Origin: Candidatus Methanoperedens sp.
Lineage (GTDB): Archaea > Halobacteriota > Methanosarcinia > Methanosarcinales > Methanoperedenaceae
Length of the DNA: 64,000 bases
Direction of reading: 5' to 3'
Assembly: GCA_026552955.1 (NCBI GenBank)
Contig: JAPMTS010000003.1
Location: 65,213 to 129,212, forward strand
Shown here piece by piece: positions 1-7,813 of this stretch (position 1 is the stretch's first letter; each line of letters begins with the position of its first letter). Position numbers and translations under genes: made by a program. Under the pieces are notes generated by a model. That model saw only the letters and a list, made by a program, of their open reading frames with translations, ran no database searches and had not been told where the DNA came from.

Positions 1-7
1 TTAGTAT

Positions 8-535
8 ATGAATATGGTACTTATCGTTGTTGATATGATCAATGATTTCGTCACCGGGAAATTGGGAAGCGATTCCGCCCGGAAAATTGTCCCGAATATT
101 GCCGCTCTTATAATGAAAGCGCGAAAAAAGGGAGTTCCTATAATATTCCTTCGTGATTCACATAATGCAACTGACAGGGAACTGGGAATCTGGGGGGAAC
201 ATGCCATGAAAGATACTCCTGCATCCGAGATAATTCCTGAGCTTATGCCTGGAAAAAATGATACTATTATCGAAAAAAAATGGTACAGCGCTTTTGTGGA
301 TACACAACTTCCCGAAATATTAAGAAAAATGAATGCACGTACTCTTATTTTTACAGGGGTAAGCACTGATATTTGTGTCCAGAATAATGTGGCATCGGCA
401 TATTTTTCCGGTTATGAGACAATTGTTCCTCGTGATTGCACAGCTTCAATGGATGAAGAGTCTTATGAATTCTCACTCAAATATATGAAAAATATTTACG
501 GTACGAAAATTACATTATCTGATAAGGTTTTATAA
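8..535 (+). CDS. Isochorismatase-family cysteine hydrolase (nicotinamidase-like)
   Basis: This 175-residue protein is a cytosolic hydrolase of the isochorismatase/nicotinamidase superfamily. The expected catalytic triad is visible: Asp9 in VVDMIND, Lys90/91 in IEKKWYSAF and Cys123 in STDICVQ. The stretch GVSTDICV is the usual nucleophile motif, preceded by the cis-peptide region. Length is normal for the family (170-200). It may hydrolyse nicotinamide or a related amide, but substrate cannot be read from sequence. RNase HII follows after 5 bases, so the two are probably co-transcribed. The start lies 7 bases into the window, so the promoter is not visible. Confidence 0.85.
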   Translation: MNMVLIVVDMINDFVTGKLGSDSARKIVPNIAALIMKARKKGVPIIFLRDSHNATDRELGIWGEHAMKDTPASEIIPELMPGKNDTIIEKKWYSAFVDTQLPEILRKMNARTLIFTGVSTDICVQNNVASAYFSGYETIVPRDCTASMDEESYEFSLKYMKNIYGTKITLSDKVL

Positions 536-540
536 CAATA

Positions 541-1206
541 ATGGTTTTAATGATCTCTGGCATCGATGAGGCAGGAAAAGGTCCGGTACTCGGGCCTATG
601 TGCGTTGCAGGAATTCTGCTTGATGGAACAAGAACAGATGAGCTTTTAAGGATGGGAGTAAAAGATTCGAAACAATTGACGGGGAAAAAACGGGAAGTAC
701 TGGCCAAGGAAATAAAGAAAGTAGCTGAAGATTATTTTATTCTTGAAGTGAGCCCGTCCAGGATAGATGAGCAGAGGAAGACGATGACAATGAATGAAAT
801 AATGGTTGCCTGCTTTACAAAAGTCCTTGAGGAATTAAGGCCTGATCATGCTTTTGTGGATGCAGCGGATGTAAATGCTAACCGATTTGGAAAGAATATC
901 AGGGAGAAATATTCAGGGGAAATATTGATCACTTCCGAACATAAAGCCGATGTGAAATACCCGATTGTTTCGGCTGCTTCTATCCTTGCAAAGGAACAGA
1001 GAGATTCACTTATAAAACAACAGGAAGAGGAACTGGGAATGAAAATAGGAAGCGGATATCCATCTGACCCGAAAACAATCAATTTTCTTGAAAATTGGGT
1101 AAAGGATAATGATTCTCTTCCTTCTTTTGCCCGGTATTCCTGGGAGACTTCAAAACGAATATTGGAAAAATATGACAGAAACCAGAAAAGGTTGTTCCAA
1201 TATTGA
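541..1206 (+). CDS. rnhB: Ribonuclease HII
   Basis: RNase HII removes RNA primers and single ribonucleotides from RNA/DNA hybrids. The N terminus carries the hallmark GIDEAGKGPVLGP with the first two acidic catalytic residues, followed by KDSKQLT and FVDAADVN, which supply the other catalytic aspartates. The 221-residue length and the C-terminal GYPSDP...W region fit archaeal type 2 enzymes. A second Met at codon 4 (position 550), just before ISGIDEAGKG, may be the true start. The 3' end overlaps the start of a DUF362 fragment by 4 bases. Confidence 0.95.
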   Translation: MVLMISGIDEAGKGPVLGPMCVAGILLDGTRTDELLRMGVKDSKQLTGKKREVLAKEIKKVAEDYFILEVSPSRIDEQRKTMTMNEIMVACFTKVLEELRPDHAFVDAADVNANRFGKNIREKYSGEILITSEHKADVKYPIVSAASILAKEQRDSLIKQQEEELGMKIGSGYPSDPKTINFLENWVKDNDSLPSFARYSWETSKRILEKYDRNQKRLFQY

Positions 1207-1420
1207 ATGAATTATCAACACATATTGATACCCTGGGAATATTAGTCGATGCGCTTCAAGAAAAAGGAGCGAACATCGTGCTTGCAGAAAGAAGCGGTAT
1301 GGGAAATACAAGAAAAGCCCTTGAAGAAACGGGCGTATTAGACCTTGCAAAGAATAGAGGGATAAAGGTCGTTAATCTCGATGAATTAATGAGCAGCGAT
1401 TGGATAAGAATAAAAAAGGT
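1203..1420 (+). pseudogene. DUF362 domain fragment
   Basis: About 72 codons resemble the middle of a DUF362 domain: a segment for an alpha/beta unit (LVDALQEKGANIVLAERSG) followed by NTRKALEETGVLDLAKNRGIK and VVNLDEL. DUF362 proteins are normally 250-400 residues, often with ferredoxin domains, so both the N-terminal part and most of the C-terminal part are missing. The frame stays open to 1517, but those codons are antisense to the cyclophilin gene. I read it as a remnant left by deletion at the junction between rnhB and the convergent cyclophilin gene. The family call rests on pattern resemblance and needs a profile search. Confidence 0.5.
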
Positions 1421-1966
1421 TTATTTTTCCCCGATCGTCACTTTGAGCATTTTATCTCCTATTGTGATTTTTCCCACAACATCCTGGCCTTCTATGACCT
1501 GTCCGAATATTGCATAGCTATTATCAAGTCGCTTTGCGTCTTCAAGACAAATATAAAACTGTGAGCTTGCGCTGTCAGGATCACTGGATCGGGCCATGGC
1601 TACTGCGCCCTTCTTATGGGTCAATATTTGATTTATTTCAAGGGGAATGGTCTTTCCTGAACCTCCCGTGCCGTCTCCTTTGGGGTCACCGCCCTGTATC
1701 ACAAATCCTGGCACGACCCTGTGGAATGTCAACCCGTCATAGAATCCAATTTGTGCCAGCTCAATAAAATTTTTTGTTGTTATGGGGGCTTCTTTTTCAT
1801 ATAACTCGAATTTGATCGTACCTTTATCGGTAACGATAGTGGCTATCCTTCCTTTCTCAGTTGTGATAGATTGGTTTTTCTCAGTATCCACTGCTGTTTC
1901 ATCACCTATGCATCCCAATATAAATGAGATCAAGATAATGATAGAAATTGCTTTGATATGTCTCAT
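1421..1966 (-). CDS. Cyclophilin-type peptidyl-prolyl isomerase, lipoprotein
   Basis: A 181-residue peptidyl-prolyl cis-trans isomerase of the cyclophilin class, catalysing proline isomerisation during protein folding. The N terminus is a hydrophobic signal ending in the lipobox ILGC (Cys19), so the enzyme is probably lipid-anchored outside the membrane. The domain begins at [16 protein letters not shown] and holds the signature [29 protein letters not shown] and [14 protein letters not shown] motifs. Arg in FHRV and Phe/Gln in SSQFYI are catalytic-site residues. It is convergent with the DUF362 fragment, with almost no gap. Confidence 0.93.
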   Translation of the reverse strand: MRHIKAISIIILISFILGCIGDETAVDTEKNQSITTEKGRIATIVTDKGTIKFELYEKEAPITTKNFIELAQIGFYDGLTFHRVVPGFVIQGGDPKGDGTGGSGKTIPLEINQILTHKKGAVAMARSSDPDSASSQFYICLEDAKRLDNSYAIFGQVIEGQDVVGKITIGDKMLKVTIGEK

Positions 1967-2046
1967 ATTTATATAAACAACTAATAATATTAAATATAAT
2001 CCTTCTTCAATAAAACAATGCTCCCGGCAGTACCGGGAATTATGAA

Positions 2047-2295
2047 TTACTTTTGCTCTTCTGTTGTAGCTTCCGTTTCCATTTCCCTGTCCATTTTGTA
2101 ATCGTCATAGCCCATCCATGCTACGATTAAACCTACAAACAGAAGGAAGAGGCCGATAGTTGCTTTCAATAGATCGATCAGGTTATTCCAGTATCCGAGA
2201 TATCCATACATCGAAGGACCTGTATACCACACAATCCCTATTACCAGAACAATAACTCCAATAAACATCTTTATAATATTATTTACAAGGGACAT
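2047..2295 (-). CDS. Small two-helix membrane protein, unknown
   Basis: An 82-residue protein with two hydrophobic segments, roughly residues 8-28 ([17 protein letters not shown]) and 40-62 ([19 protein letters not shown]), and a charged C-terminal tail rich in Glu, Lys and Asp. I do not recognise a named family. It is monocistronic, between the cyclophilin gene and tRNA-Val. The hairpin arrangement suggests both ends on the same side of the membrane. No function is proposed. Confidence 0.6.
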   Translation of the reverse strand: MSLVNNIIKMFIGVIVLVIGIVWYTGPSMYGYLGYWNNLIDLLKATIGLFLLFVGLIVAWMGYDDYKMDREMETEATTEEQK

Positions 2296-2388
2296 ACTTT
2301 CACCAATGATAAATTGTTTTATCTAATATTAAAGTTTTTTTATGAACTAAAAAACTATATACCCCAAACAACATCTTAGCCTTCCACA

Positions 2389-2462
2389 GGGCTCGTGGTC
2401 TAGTCGGCTATGACATCGCCTTTACACGGCGGGGATCCGGAGTTCGAATCTCCGCGGGCCCA
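2389..2462 (+). tRNA. tRNA-Val (TAC)
   Basis: A 74-base cloverleaf: acceptor GGGCTCG pairs with CGGGCCC, the anticodon stem CGCC/GGCG encloses loop TTTACAC with anticodon TAC, and the T arm has GGAG-TTCGAAT-CTCC. Discriminator base A; CCA is not encoded. There is no intron. A TnpB transposon element follows directly downstream, beginning with a palindrome about 18 bases after the tRNA. Confidence 0.93.
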
Positions 2463-2480
2463 TATTTATCTTCGTGGGTT

Positions 2481-2533
2481 CAAAGGGTTGAGAATACCCC
2501 TTCCGACAGGTGGGGGATGGATCAAACCCTTTG
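2481..2533 (+). repeat. Imperfect palindrome, candidate left-end hairpin of the TnpB element
   Basis: CAAAGGGTT at 2481-2489 pairs with AACCCTTTG at 2525-2533; inside it CCCC (about 2497-2500) can pair with GGGG (about 2512-2516). Such subterminal hairpins mark the ends of IS200/IS605-group elements. It lies between tRNA-Val and tnpB. A 14-base direct repeat (TTGTTAAGGTTCGA) follows at 2563-2576 and 2601-2614, just before the tnpB start. The assignment as the transposon left end is an inference. Confidence 0.4.
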
Positions 2534-2615
2534 CAATTGTGATACCTAACCCAAAAAAAGAATTGTTAAGGTTCGATTTGTATCAAAACAATATATAGTT
2601 TTGTTAAGGTTCGAC

Positions 2616-3797
2616 ATGAGAAAATCATTTCATTTCAGAATATATCCAACTAAAAAACAAGAAGTAGCTCTTGAGAGAACTCTCACAACATGCAGACACC
2701 TCTACAATAATTCTCTTGCAGAACGAAAGCTGCAAGCAGAGCTTAACAAATTGAAACAATCCTTCAATGTGTTCCCTTGGGGATATCCTGAATGGATTAA
2801 TTACTATGACCAAGCCAATCAGCTACCATTGACAAAGACAGCATTCCAGAAAGAAGTACATTCTCAGGTACTACAGAATACCCTGAAGCGTGTCGAACGA
2901 AGTTTCCAGAACTTCTTTAATGGCGCAGGATATCCGAGATTTCAAGGACGAAATAGGTATCATTCATTCACATATCCCGGCAGCGGTCTGAAACTCAATC
3001 TTAATGAAGGTAGACTCATTCTTTCAAAAATAGGAAACATCAAAATCGTATTGCATCGTGAGATTGAAGGTAAAATCAAGACATGCACCATTAAGAGAGA
3101 TGTTGATCAGTGGTATGTTTCATTCTCATGCGAAATCGAAGAACCTATCCCAGTTGAGATCAAGACCAAAACAGGAATAGATGTTGGTTTAACTTCCCTG
3201 ATAACAATCAGTAATGGTCAGAAGATTGAACCACCAAAATACCTCAGAGCATCAGAAAAAAGACTTGCACGAGAACAGATACACCTATCAAAGAAGAAGA
3301 AAGGCTCTAATAACAGGAATAAGCAAAGAATCAAAGTTGCAAGGGTTCATCGAAGAATCAGGTATCAAAGAAAGGATTTTAATCATAAATTAAGCACGAA
3401 TCTTGTAAATAACTATGACCATGTAGTATTTGAAAAATTGCAAATACAAAACATGGTTCAAAACCATCATCTTGCCAAATCAATCTTAGATGCATCATGG
3501 TCACAATTAATCAATGTAACTATCTACAAAGCAGAATACGCTGGTAAAATAGTGGAATTGGTTAATCCTAACGGAACATCGCAGACCTGTATATGTGGTT
3601 TCTCTGTACCAAAAGACCTATCAGTAAGGATACACAGATGTCCTTCCTGTGGTCTTGTCATGGAAAGAGACCAAGTATCTGCGATATTAATCAAGAATAG
3701 AAGTAGTACGGCAGGTATTGCCGGAATTCAAGCCCAACTAAGCAATCTCAATAGAGAAGCTATGACGTGGGAAGCCCCTTGTGAGAGCAAGGGGTAG
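2616..3797 (+). CDS. tnpB: TnpB RNA-guided endonuclease (IS1341/IS605-type transposon)
   Basis: TnpB is the transposon-encoded RuvC nuclease guided by an omega RNA that cuts DNA beside a short motif. Starting at ATG 2616 (MRKSFHFRIYPTKKQE) the protein has 393 residues. The N-terminal helical domain is followed by a split RuvC fold with Asp189 (TGIDVGL), Glu273 (VVFEKL) and Asp352 (ERDQVSA), so the DED catalytic set looks intact. The zinc ribbon reads TCICGF...RCPSCG: the first knuckle is CxC, one residue shorter than the usual CxxC. No tnpA is present, so mobility would need TnpA in trans. An upstream TTG at 2601 extends the frame but ATG 2616 matches family starts. Confidence 0.92.
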   Translation: MRKSFHFRIYPTKKQEVALERTLTTCRHLYNNSLAERKLQAELNKLKQSFNVFPWGYPEWINYYDQANQLPLTKTAFQKEVHSQVLQNTLKRVERSFQNFFNGAGYPRFQGRNRYHSFTYPGSGLKLNLNEGRLILSKIGNIKIVLHREIEGKIKTCTIKRDVDQWYVSFSCEIEEPIPVEIKTKTGIDVGLTSLITISNGQKIEPPKYLRASEKRLAREQIHLSKKKKGSNNRNKQRIKVARVHRRIRYQRKDFNHKLSTNLVNNYDHVVFEKLQIQNMVQNHHLAKSILDASWSQLINVTIYKAEYAGKIVELVNPNGTSQTCICGFSVPKDLSVRIHRCPSCGLVMERDQVSAILIKNRSSTAGIAGIQAQLSNLNREAMTWEAPCESKG

Positions 3798-3802
3798 TTC
3801 AC
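3770..3802 (+). ncRNA. Candidate omega RNA 3' end / right end of TnpB element
   Basis: At the 3' end of tnpB, GAAG is followed by a perfect 7-bp hairpin: CCCCTTG (3775-3781), loop TGAGAG, CAAGGGG (3788-3794), then TAGTTCAC. TnpB guide RNAs overlap the 3' end of tnpB and end at the transposon right end, with a terminal scaffold hairpin followed by guide sequence. The position and shape fit this. The guide would then be the bases after about 3802. Boundaries are inferred, not measured. Confidence 0.45.
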
Positions 3803-3871
3803 GATAAGTACCGATTCAATCTAAAAGAGAAACAAGCCCTCTTACAAATGGGAAAGATATTTAATTGGGAG

Positions 3872-4507
3872 TTATTCCTTCTTTAGCTTCGTAAAATATC
3901 GTTTTCGAAACTTTGCTAACTTGGGGGATATCACTACGCTGCAATACATCTGGTCAGGATTCCGTTTGAAATATTCCTGGTGATACTCCTCAGCCGGGTA
4001 GAATACTTTGAATTGTGTGAGCTCGGTTACAATCGGAGCACTCCATATTTTTGCCACTTCTACCTCCTTTATCACTTCTCTGGCAATCCTTTCTTGTTCT
4101 TTTGTGCGATAAAAGATCACTGAACGATATTGAGTGCCAACATCTGCTCCCTGTCGATTGAGTGTCGTTGGATCATGAATGGTGAAGAATATCTCAAGAA
4201 GTTCTTTGAAAGAGATTATATCCGGATCAAAGGTGATCTGAACCACTTCAACATGGCCAGTTGTGCCAGTACAGATTTGTTCATATGACGGATCGGGCAC
4301 ACTGCCGCCTGAATAGCCAGAAACCACATTCTCCACGCCACGCAATTCACTAAATACAGCTTCCAGACACCAGAAGCATCCTCCACCCAGTGTTGTGATT
4401 TCCTGGCTTTTATTCATAGACAGAGGTCCTGGGAGTGTTTCTAAACCCACTGCTTCTTTTTTCAGCTTTTCTTTTGCTTCTACAATCCTTGCATCGTATA
4501 GGAACAT
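3872..4507 (-). CDS. msrA: Peptide methionine sulfoxide reductase MsrA
   Basis: MsrA reduces the S-epimer of methionine sulfoxide in proteins and free methionine. The catalytic motif [12 protein letters not shown] is present at residues 41-52 with Cys44 as nucleophile, followed by [16 protein letters not shown], the ThrGlnTyrRSVIFY signature and AEEYHQEYF. The 211-residue frame has an N-terminal extension of about 30 residues; a start at Met31 (position 4417) would give the usual [13 protein letters not shown] form. It is the first of three minus-strand genes between the two TnpB elements, suggesting an oxidative-stress role in a cell dwelling near oxic zones (inference). Confidence 0.95.
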   Translation of the reverse strand: MFLYDARIVEAKEKLKKEAVGLETLPGPLSMNKSQEITTLGGGCFWCLEAVFSELRGVENVVSGYSGGSVPDPSYEQICTGTTGHVEVVQITFDPDIISFKELLEIFFTIHDPTTLNRQGADVGTQYRSVIFYRTKEQERIAREVIKEVEVAKIWSAPIVTELTQFKVFYPAEEYHQEYFKRNPDQMYCSVVISPKLAKFRKRYFTKLKKE

Positions 4508-4532
4508 TGTATTGCTCTTTGAATTTGAATAT

Positions 4533-5393
4533 CTAAATCGGCTGCCACTGCCATGCTTTTCCCTTTTCGATTACATAACCAAGACAAGGGAAAGGAAAAT
4601 GAAAAGCAAAAACCATGACCTTCTCAGCAGCAGCCCTGTTGAGAAGTTTATGCTTTGTGACACTGGCTTGTTCAGGCGCAAAGTCGAAGGCTGGATACCA
4701 ATCGGGCTGCTCCATATGGATAGGATAGAGAACTGTGTCTGAGATATGTAACAATTGTTCGCCGCCAGAAGAAATTGCCAGTGCCATATGACCCGGGGTG
4801 TGTCCCGGTGCCGCAATAGCAACAATTCCGGGAAGAATTTCGGTTTCATGATCAATAAGAACGAGCTGTTCCTGAATGGGCGGAAGATTCTTTCGCGCAG
4901 ACATGAGAATGAACTGTTTGAGGTCGTCCCCTAATTTAAGATGCATAAAATTGGGTTCTGACATCCAGAAGTCCCATTCGTCCTTCAACATAACATAGCG
5001 CGCGTTGGGAAAAGCTGGCTTCCCGCTGGCTTCAAGGTTTCCGCCTATATGGTCTGGATGCCCATGTGTAAGAATGACAGTGTCAATATCTTTGACCTCG
5101 ATCCCTTCATTCTTAAGTTTTGCAAGTAGCTTTCCTGCACTTGGAACCGTACCAGCTCCGGCTCCTGTATCCACGAGGACTTTGTGTTTCCCGGTATTTA
5201 TGAATAGACTGGGCCACGGGGTTGTTATTTCTCCCGATTGAATATTGTGTTCTCGAAGTACCTGATCCATGCGTTTTTTTGGTGCATTGATGAAAAAGCT
5301 TTCATCCGTATAGACAAAAGTACCATCATTTATCGCTATGCATTCAAAATTCCCTATTTGAAACGGAAAAACTCCATCATTCATTTTTGACAT
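4533..5393 (-). CDS. Metallo-beta-lactamase-fold hydrolase
   Basis: A 286-residue MBL-fold hydrolase. The zinc motif HGHPDH is at residues 110-115; further ligands appear as His in PGHTPGHMA, Asp in LLHISDT and a late His in FAFHFPFP. The strand-rich N terminus and the [10 protein letters not shown] segment match the lactonase/quorum-quenching-like branch, but the substrate is not evident. It is 25 bases upstream of msrA on the same strand, so the two may be co-transcribed. Start ATG at 5393 encodes MSKMNDG; Met4 is an alternative. Confidence 0.85.
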   Translation of the reverse strand: MSKMNDGVFPFQIGNFECIAINDGTFVYTDESFFINAPKKRMDQVLREHNIQSGEITTPWPSLFINTGKHKVLVDTGAGAGTVPSAGKLLAKLKNEGIEVKDIDTVILTHGHPDHIGGNLEASGKPAFPNARYVMLKDEWDFWMSEPNFMHLKLGDDLKQFILMSARKNLPPIQEQLVLIDHETEILPGIVAIAAPGHTPGHMALAISSGGEQLLHISDTVLYPIHMEQPDWYPAFDFAPEQASVTKHKLLNRAAAEKVMVFAFHFPFPCLGYVIEKGKAWQWQPI

Positions 5394-5484
5394 CTACACT
5401 CCTCTTAATTGTATTAAGCTTATGATGTATATATTCTTTGATTTCATAACCTATTTTCTTTTGAAAACAGTCGTTTTTTACATC

Positions 5485-6234
5485 TCACATCTCCCAACAA
5501 ATCAGACCAAGAAGTAATAATGGATCTCTGTACAGGATGTTAGCTTGTTTAAATCCATTCTTGCTGGCTAAATTATTGAGAGTTTCAATAGTTTCGGGAA
5601 AATCTCCTTCAAATATATGTTTTCTGCTATTTTCCAATTCTTTTATGGTCATCTTTTTCCTGTTATTTTTACAATTATTCCAATATCTCTCAAGATATTC
5701 ATCTCTATTCTCATCATCCTTTTTTATAAGGTCATAAACTAGAAATATGCCGTTTTTATTAAGGCTCTTACGGCAATTTGTGAATAATAGATCTTTCTGC
5801 CATAGCGGTAAATGATGTAATGAATAACCGGACATAATAACATCAAATTTTGTTTTTATCTGATTTGTAATTTCAAAAAAATCACCATGAGATAAGACTA
5901 TATCAAATGAAGAGGAAGCAAATTTTTTTTTCGCATCCTCCAGTGCACTTTCTGATAGATCGATTCCATGATAACAGGATATTGGGATATATTTTAAGGT
6001 CTCTGCTATTAACGATGAATCACCACAACCAAGATCAAGAAGGGAAAAAGGCTCTTGCTGGAAATGCTCCAATAGTAATTTGTGTATTACTTGATGAATT
6101 TCTTTATGAAACATATAATTATTTTGAATTACTTTTTGATAAATATTCCATTGATCAAAAAATCCTTTTACTTCTTGTAAATATATATTTTGAGTCTCAA
6201 GATCTTCTATTTTAGACATTTTACTCCATTTCAA
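5485..6234 (-). CDS. Class I SAM-dependent methyltransferase
   Basis: A 249-residue cytosolic methyltransferase. The SAM-binding motif I LLDLGCGDSS lies near residue 65, the acidic end of strand 2 is in YHGIDLSESAL, and motif IV-like FDVIMSGYSLHHL follows. The C-terminal half has charged helices (YWNNCKNNRKKMTIKELEN). Family-level function cannot be narrowed from sequence. Met6 (position 6219) is an equally good start. The gene is AT-rich compared with neighbours, and a 420-base AT-rich gap precedes it, which may point to acquisition. Confidence 0.82.
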   Translation of the reverse strand: MKWSKMSKIEDLETQNIYLQEVKGFFDQWNIYQKVIQNNYMFHKEIHQVIHKLLLEHFQQEPFSLLDLGCGDSSLIAETLKYIPISCYHGIDLSESALEDAKKKFASSSFDIVLSHGDFFEITNQIKTKFDVIMSGYSLHHLPLWQKDLLFTNCRKSLNKNGIFLVYDLIKKDDENRDEYLERYWNNCKNNRKKMTIKELENSRKHIFEGDFPETIETLNNLASKNGFKQANILYRDPLLLLGLICWEM

Positions 6235-6654
6235 AAAGAAAATATATTGGTGAATCTTTGAAATTTCTTTGGTGACCTTCCTTGTGCTAAAGTAAAAGGA
6301 TTAAAGCATTAAAGTTGTGGTAAAACACAATACTGTTTTTCCCATCTTTTACTTTGTATCCTATAGATTTGATTTCCATATTTCCTATGTTATTTTTTTT
6401 AATAATTCACTATTCATTCGTTTCTTTGTATAGCGTTTAAGGTGGCTTGCCAAGAATGAAAATTGAAACATACTATTACTAAGTTTAGAACCTGTTTAAA
6501 TGCGTTTTAAGACACTTTTTAAAGTTTGTTGGGGTAAAACTACCCTAAAAATGACATTCAATTAATATCAACGAATTGAGCTTGGTATACAATAGGGAAA
6601 CTTAACCTGCTATTTTTATATACATGATAAGTTCTCCAATACATAGGTGGAACT
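6235..6654. other. AT-rich intergenic region, no gene seen
   Basis: Between the divergent methyltransferase and beta-helix genes. I see no open frame with a credible start and no RNA gene. It must hold both promoters. A short self-complementary stretch (TTGGGGTAAAACTACCCTAA, near 6529-6548) and AT-rich runs are the only visible structure. Confidence 0.5.
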
Positions 6655-7698
6655 ATGATCGTGAAAAAATGTTGTGGTGTGCATGCCCTCAGAATAGCGG
6701 TGGGAATAACGATGCTGGCATTACTGCTGGCAGGCAGCGCAAATGCAGCGACCCTTACCGTTTGCCCCAGCGGATGCGCATATTCAAGCATACAGAAAGC
6801 GATAAACGCTTCAAGCAATGGGGATATTGTTTTAGTGCAAAGCGGTACTTATTTCGAAAACGTGAACATAACAAAGCAGTTGACACTTCGAGGCATTGGC
6901 AATCCTGTGGTGGACGCCGGGGGAAGCGGAAGTGCTATAACGCTTGCTGCAAATGGAATTACTCTTGAAGGATTTACAGCGACTCATTCAAGCTTTGATG
7001 GAGGGGCAGGGATCGTGGTCAATTCAAACAACAACACGCTGACCGGCAACAATGCCAGTTCGAACACCGAAAACGGCATATATCTGAAATATTCCAGCAA
7101 CAACACGCTTGGTGGAAACAATGTCTTGAACAACCAGAAAGGTATATATCAATACGATTCTAGCAACAATAAGATATACAATAACATTTTCAAAAACAAT
7201 AACAACTTTGATTTTTACGAATCAAATATTAACACATGGAACACCACCAGACAATCAGGCACTAACATCATCGGAGGCCAATACCTGGGCGGTAACTTCT
7301 GGGCAAATCCAGAAGGAACAGGATTCAGCCAGACCTGCCCGGATGTGAATGGTGATGGAATATGTGATAAAAGTTATACCCTTGGTGAAAATAATACAGA
7401 TTATCTGCCCCTTGCGAAAGATAAGATACCTCCAAAAAGTGTTAGAAACCTGAAAAATGTTAGTTTTGCATCTTCATATATCAACTGGACATGGAAAGAC
7501 CCAAAAGATATTGATTTCAAGAAAGTCATGGTGTTCATTGACAGTAAGTTCAAGAAAAACGTATCAAAGAGTAAGAGGTTTTTTAACGCTACCAATTTAA
7601 AAGCAAATACAAGGCATACAATATCCACAAGGACTGTGGATATGAATGGGAACATCAATAAGACATGGAAGAACAGTTCAGCATGGACGGCTAAATGA
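6655..7698 (+). CDS. Secreted right-handed beta-helix (NosD/pectate-lyase-like) protein
   Basis: A 347-residue exported protein. A signal peptide spans roughly residues 10-32 (LRIAVGITMLALLLAGSANA). Residues 35-215 form repeated short beta-helix coils rich in Asn and Gly (e.g. NTLTGNNAS, NGIYLKYSSNNTLGGN, NKIYNNIFKNNN), typical of NosD/CASH-type repeats. The C-terminal part from PPKSVRNLKNVS onward looks like a fibronectin/Ig-like module (YINWTWKDPKD, TRTVDMNGNINKTW). Such proteins sit on archaeal cell surfaces. The start follows a Shine-Dalgarno-like AGGTGGA. A TnpB element follows within 115 bases. Confidence 0.82.
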   Translation: MIVKKCCGVHALRIAVGITMLALLLAGSANAATLTVCPSGCAYSSIQKAINASSNGDIVLVQSGTYFENVNITKQLTLRGIGNPVVDAGGSGSAITLAANGITLEGFTATHSSFDGGAGIVVNSNNNTLTGNNASSNTENGIYLKYSSNNTLGGNNVLNNQKGIYQYDSSNNKIYNNIFKNNNNFDFYESNINTWNTTRQSGTNIIGGQYLGGNFWANPEGTGFSQTCPDVNGDGICDKSYTLGENNTDYLPLAKDKIPPKSVRNLKNVSFASSYINWTWKDPKDIDFKKVMVFIDSKFKKNVSKSKRFFNATNLKANTRHTISTRTVDMNGNINKTWKNSSAWTAK

Positions 7699-7725
7699 AA
7701 CGGTCATCTGTCCTCCGGGGGTGCA

Positions 7726-7776
7726 GGGGTAGCGGATACCCCGTACTTCGAGTACAAGGAGGAAGCATACCCTCCT
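7726..7776 (+). ncRNA. Three consecutive perfect hairpins, candidate omega RNA scaffold or transposon end
   Basis: Three stem-loops are stacked with almost no spacer: GGGGTA/TACCCC with loop GCGGA (7726-7742), GTACT/AGTAC with loop TCG (7743-7755) and AGGAGG/CCTCCT with loop AAGCATAC (7757-7776). The block sits 28 bases after the beta-helix gene and 38 bases before tnpB. The density of structure is unlike a simple terminator. It may be the guide-RNA scaffold of a vanished TnpB element, the left end of the present one, or an unusual terminator. The hairpins are directly seen; the role is inferred. Confidence 0.45.
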
Positions 7777-7813
7777 CAAAATATAAACTATTTACGTTCA
7801 TCCATTGTAATAT

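Noticed and set aside
4533..5393. Quorum-quenching AHL lactonase
   Set aside because: The MBL motif is shared by many hydrolases and no lactonase-specific residues could be established, so only the superfamily is claimed.
6624..6968. Second plus-strand frame overlapping the beta-helix gene start
   Set aside because: It starts before the signal peptide in another frame, has odd Cys/Trp/Arg-rich composition and no family; it is a shadow.
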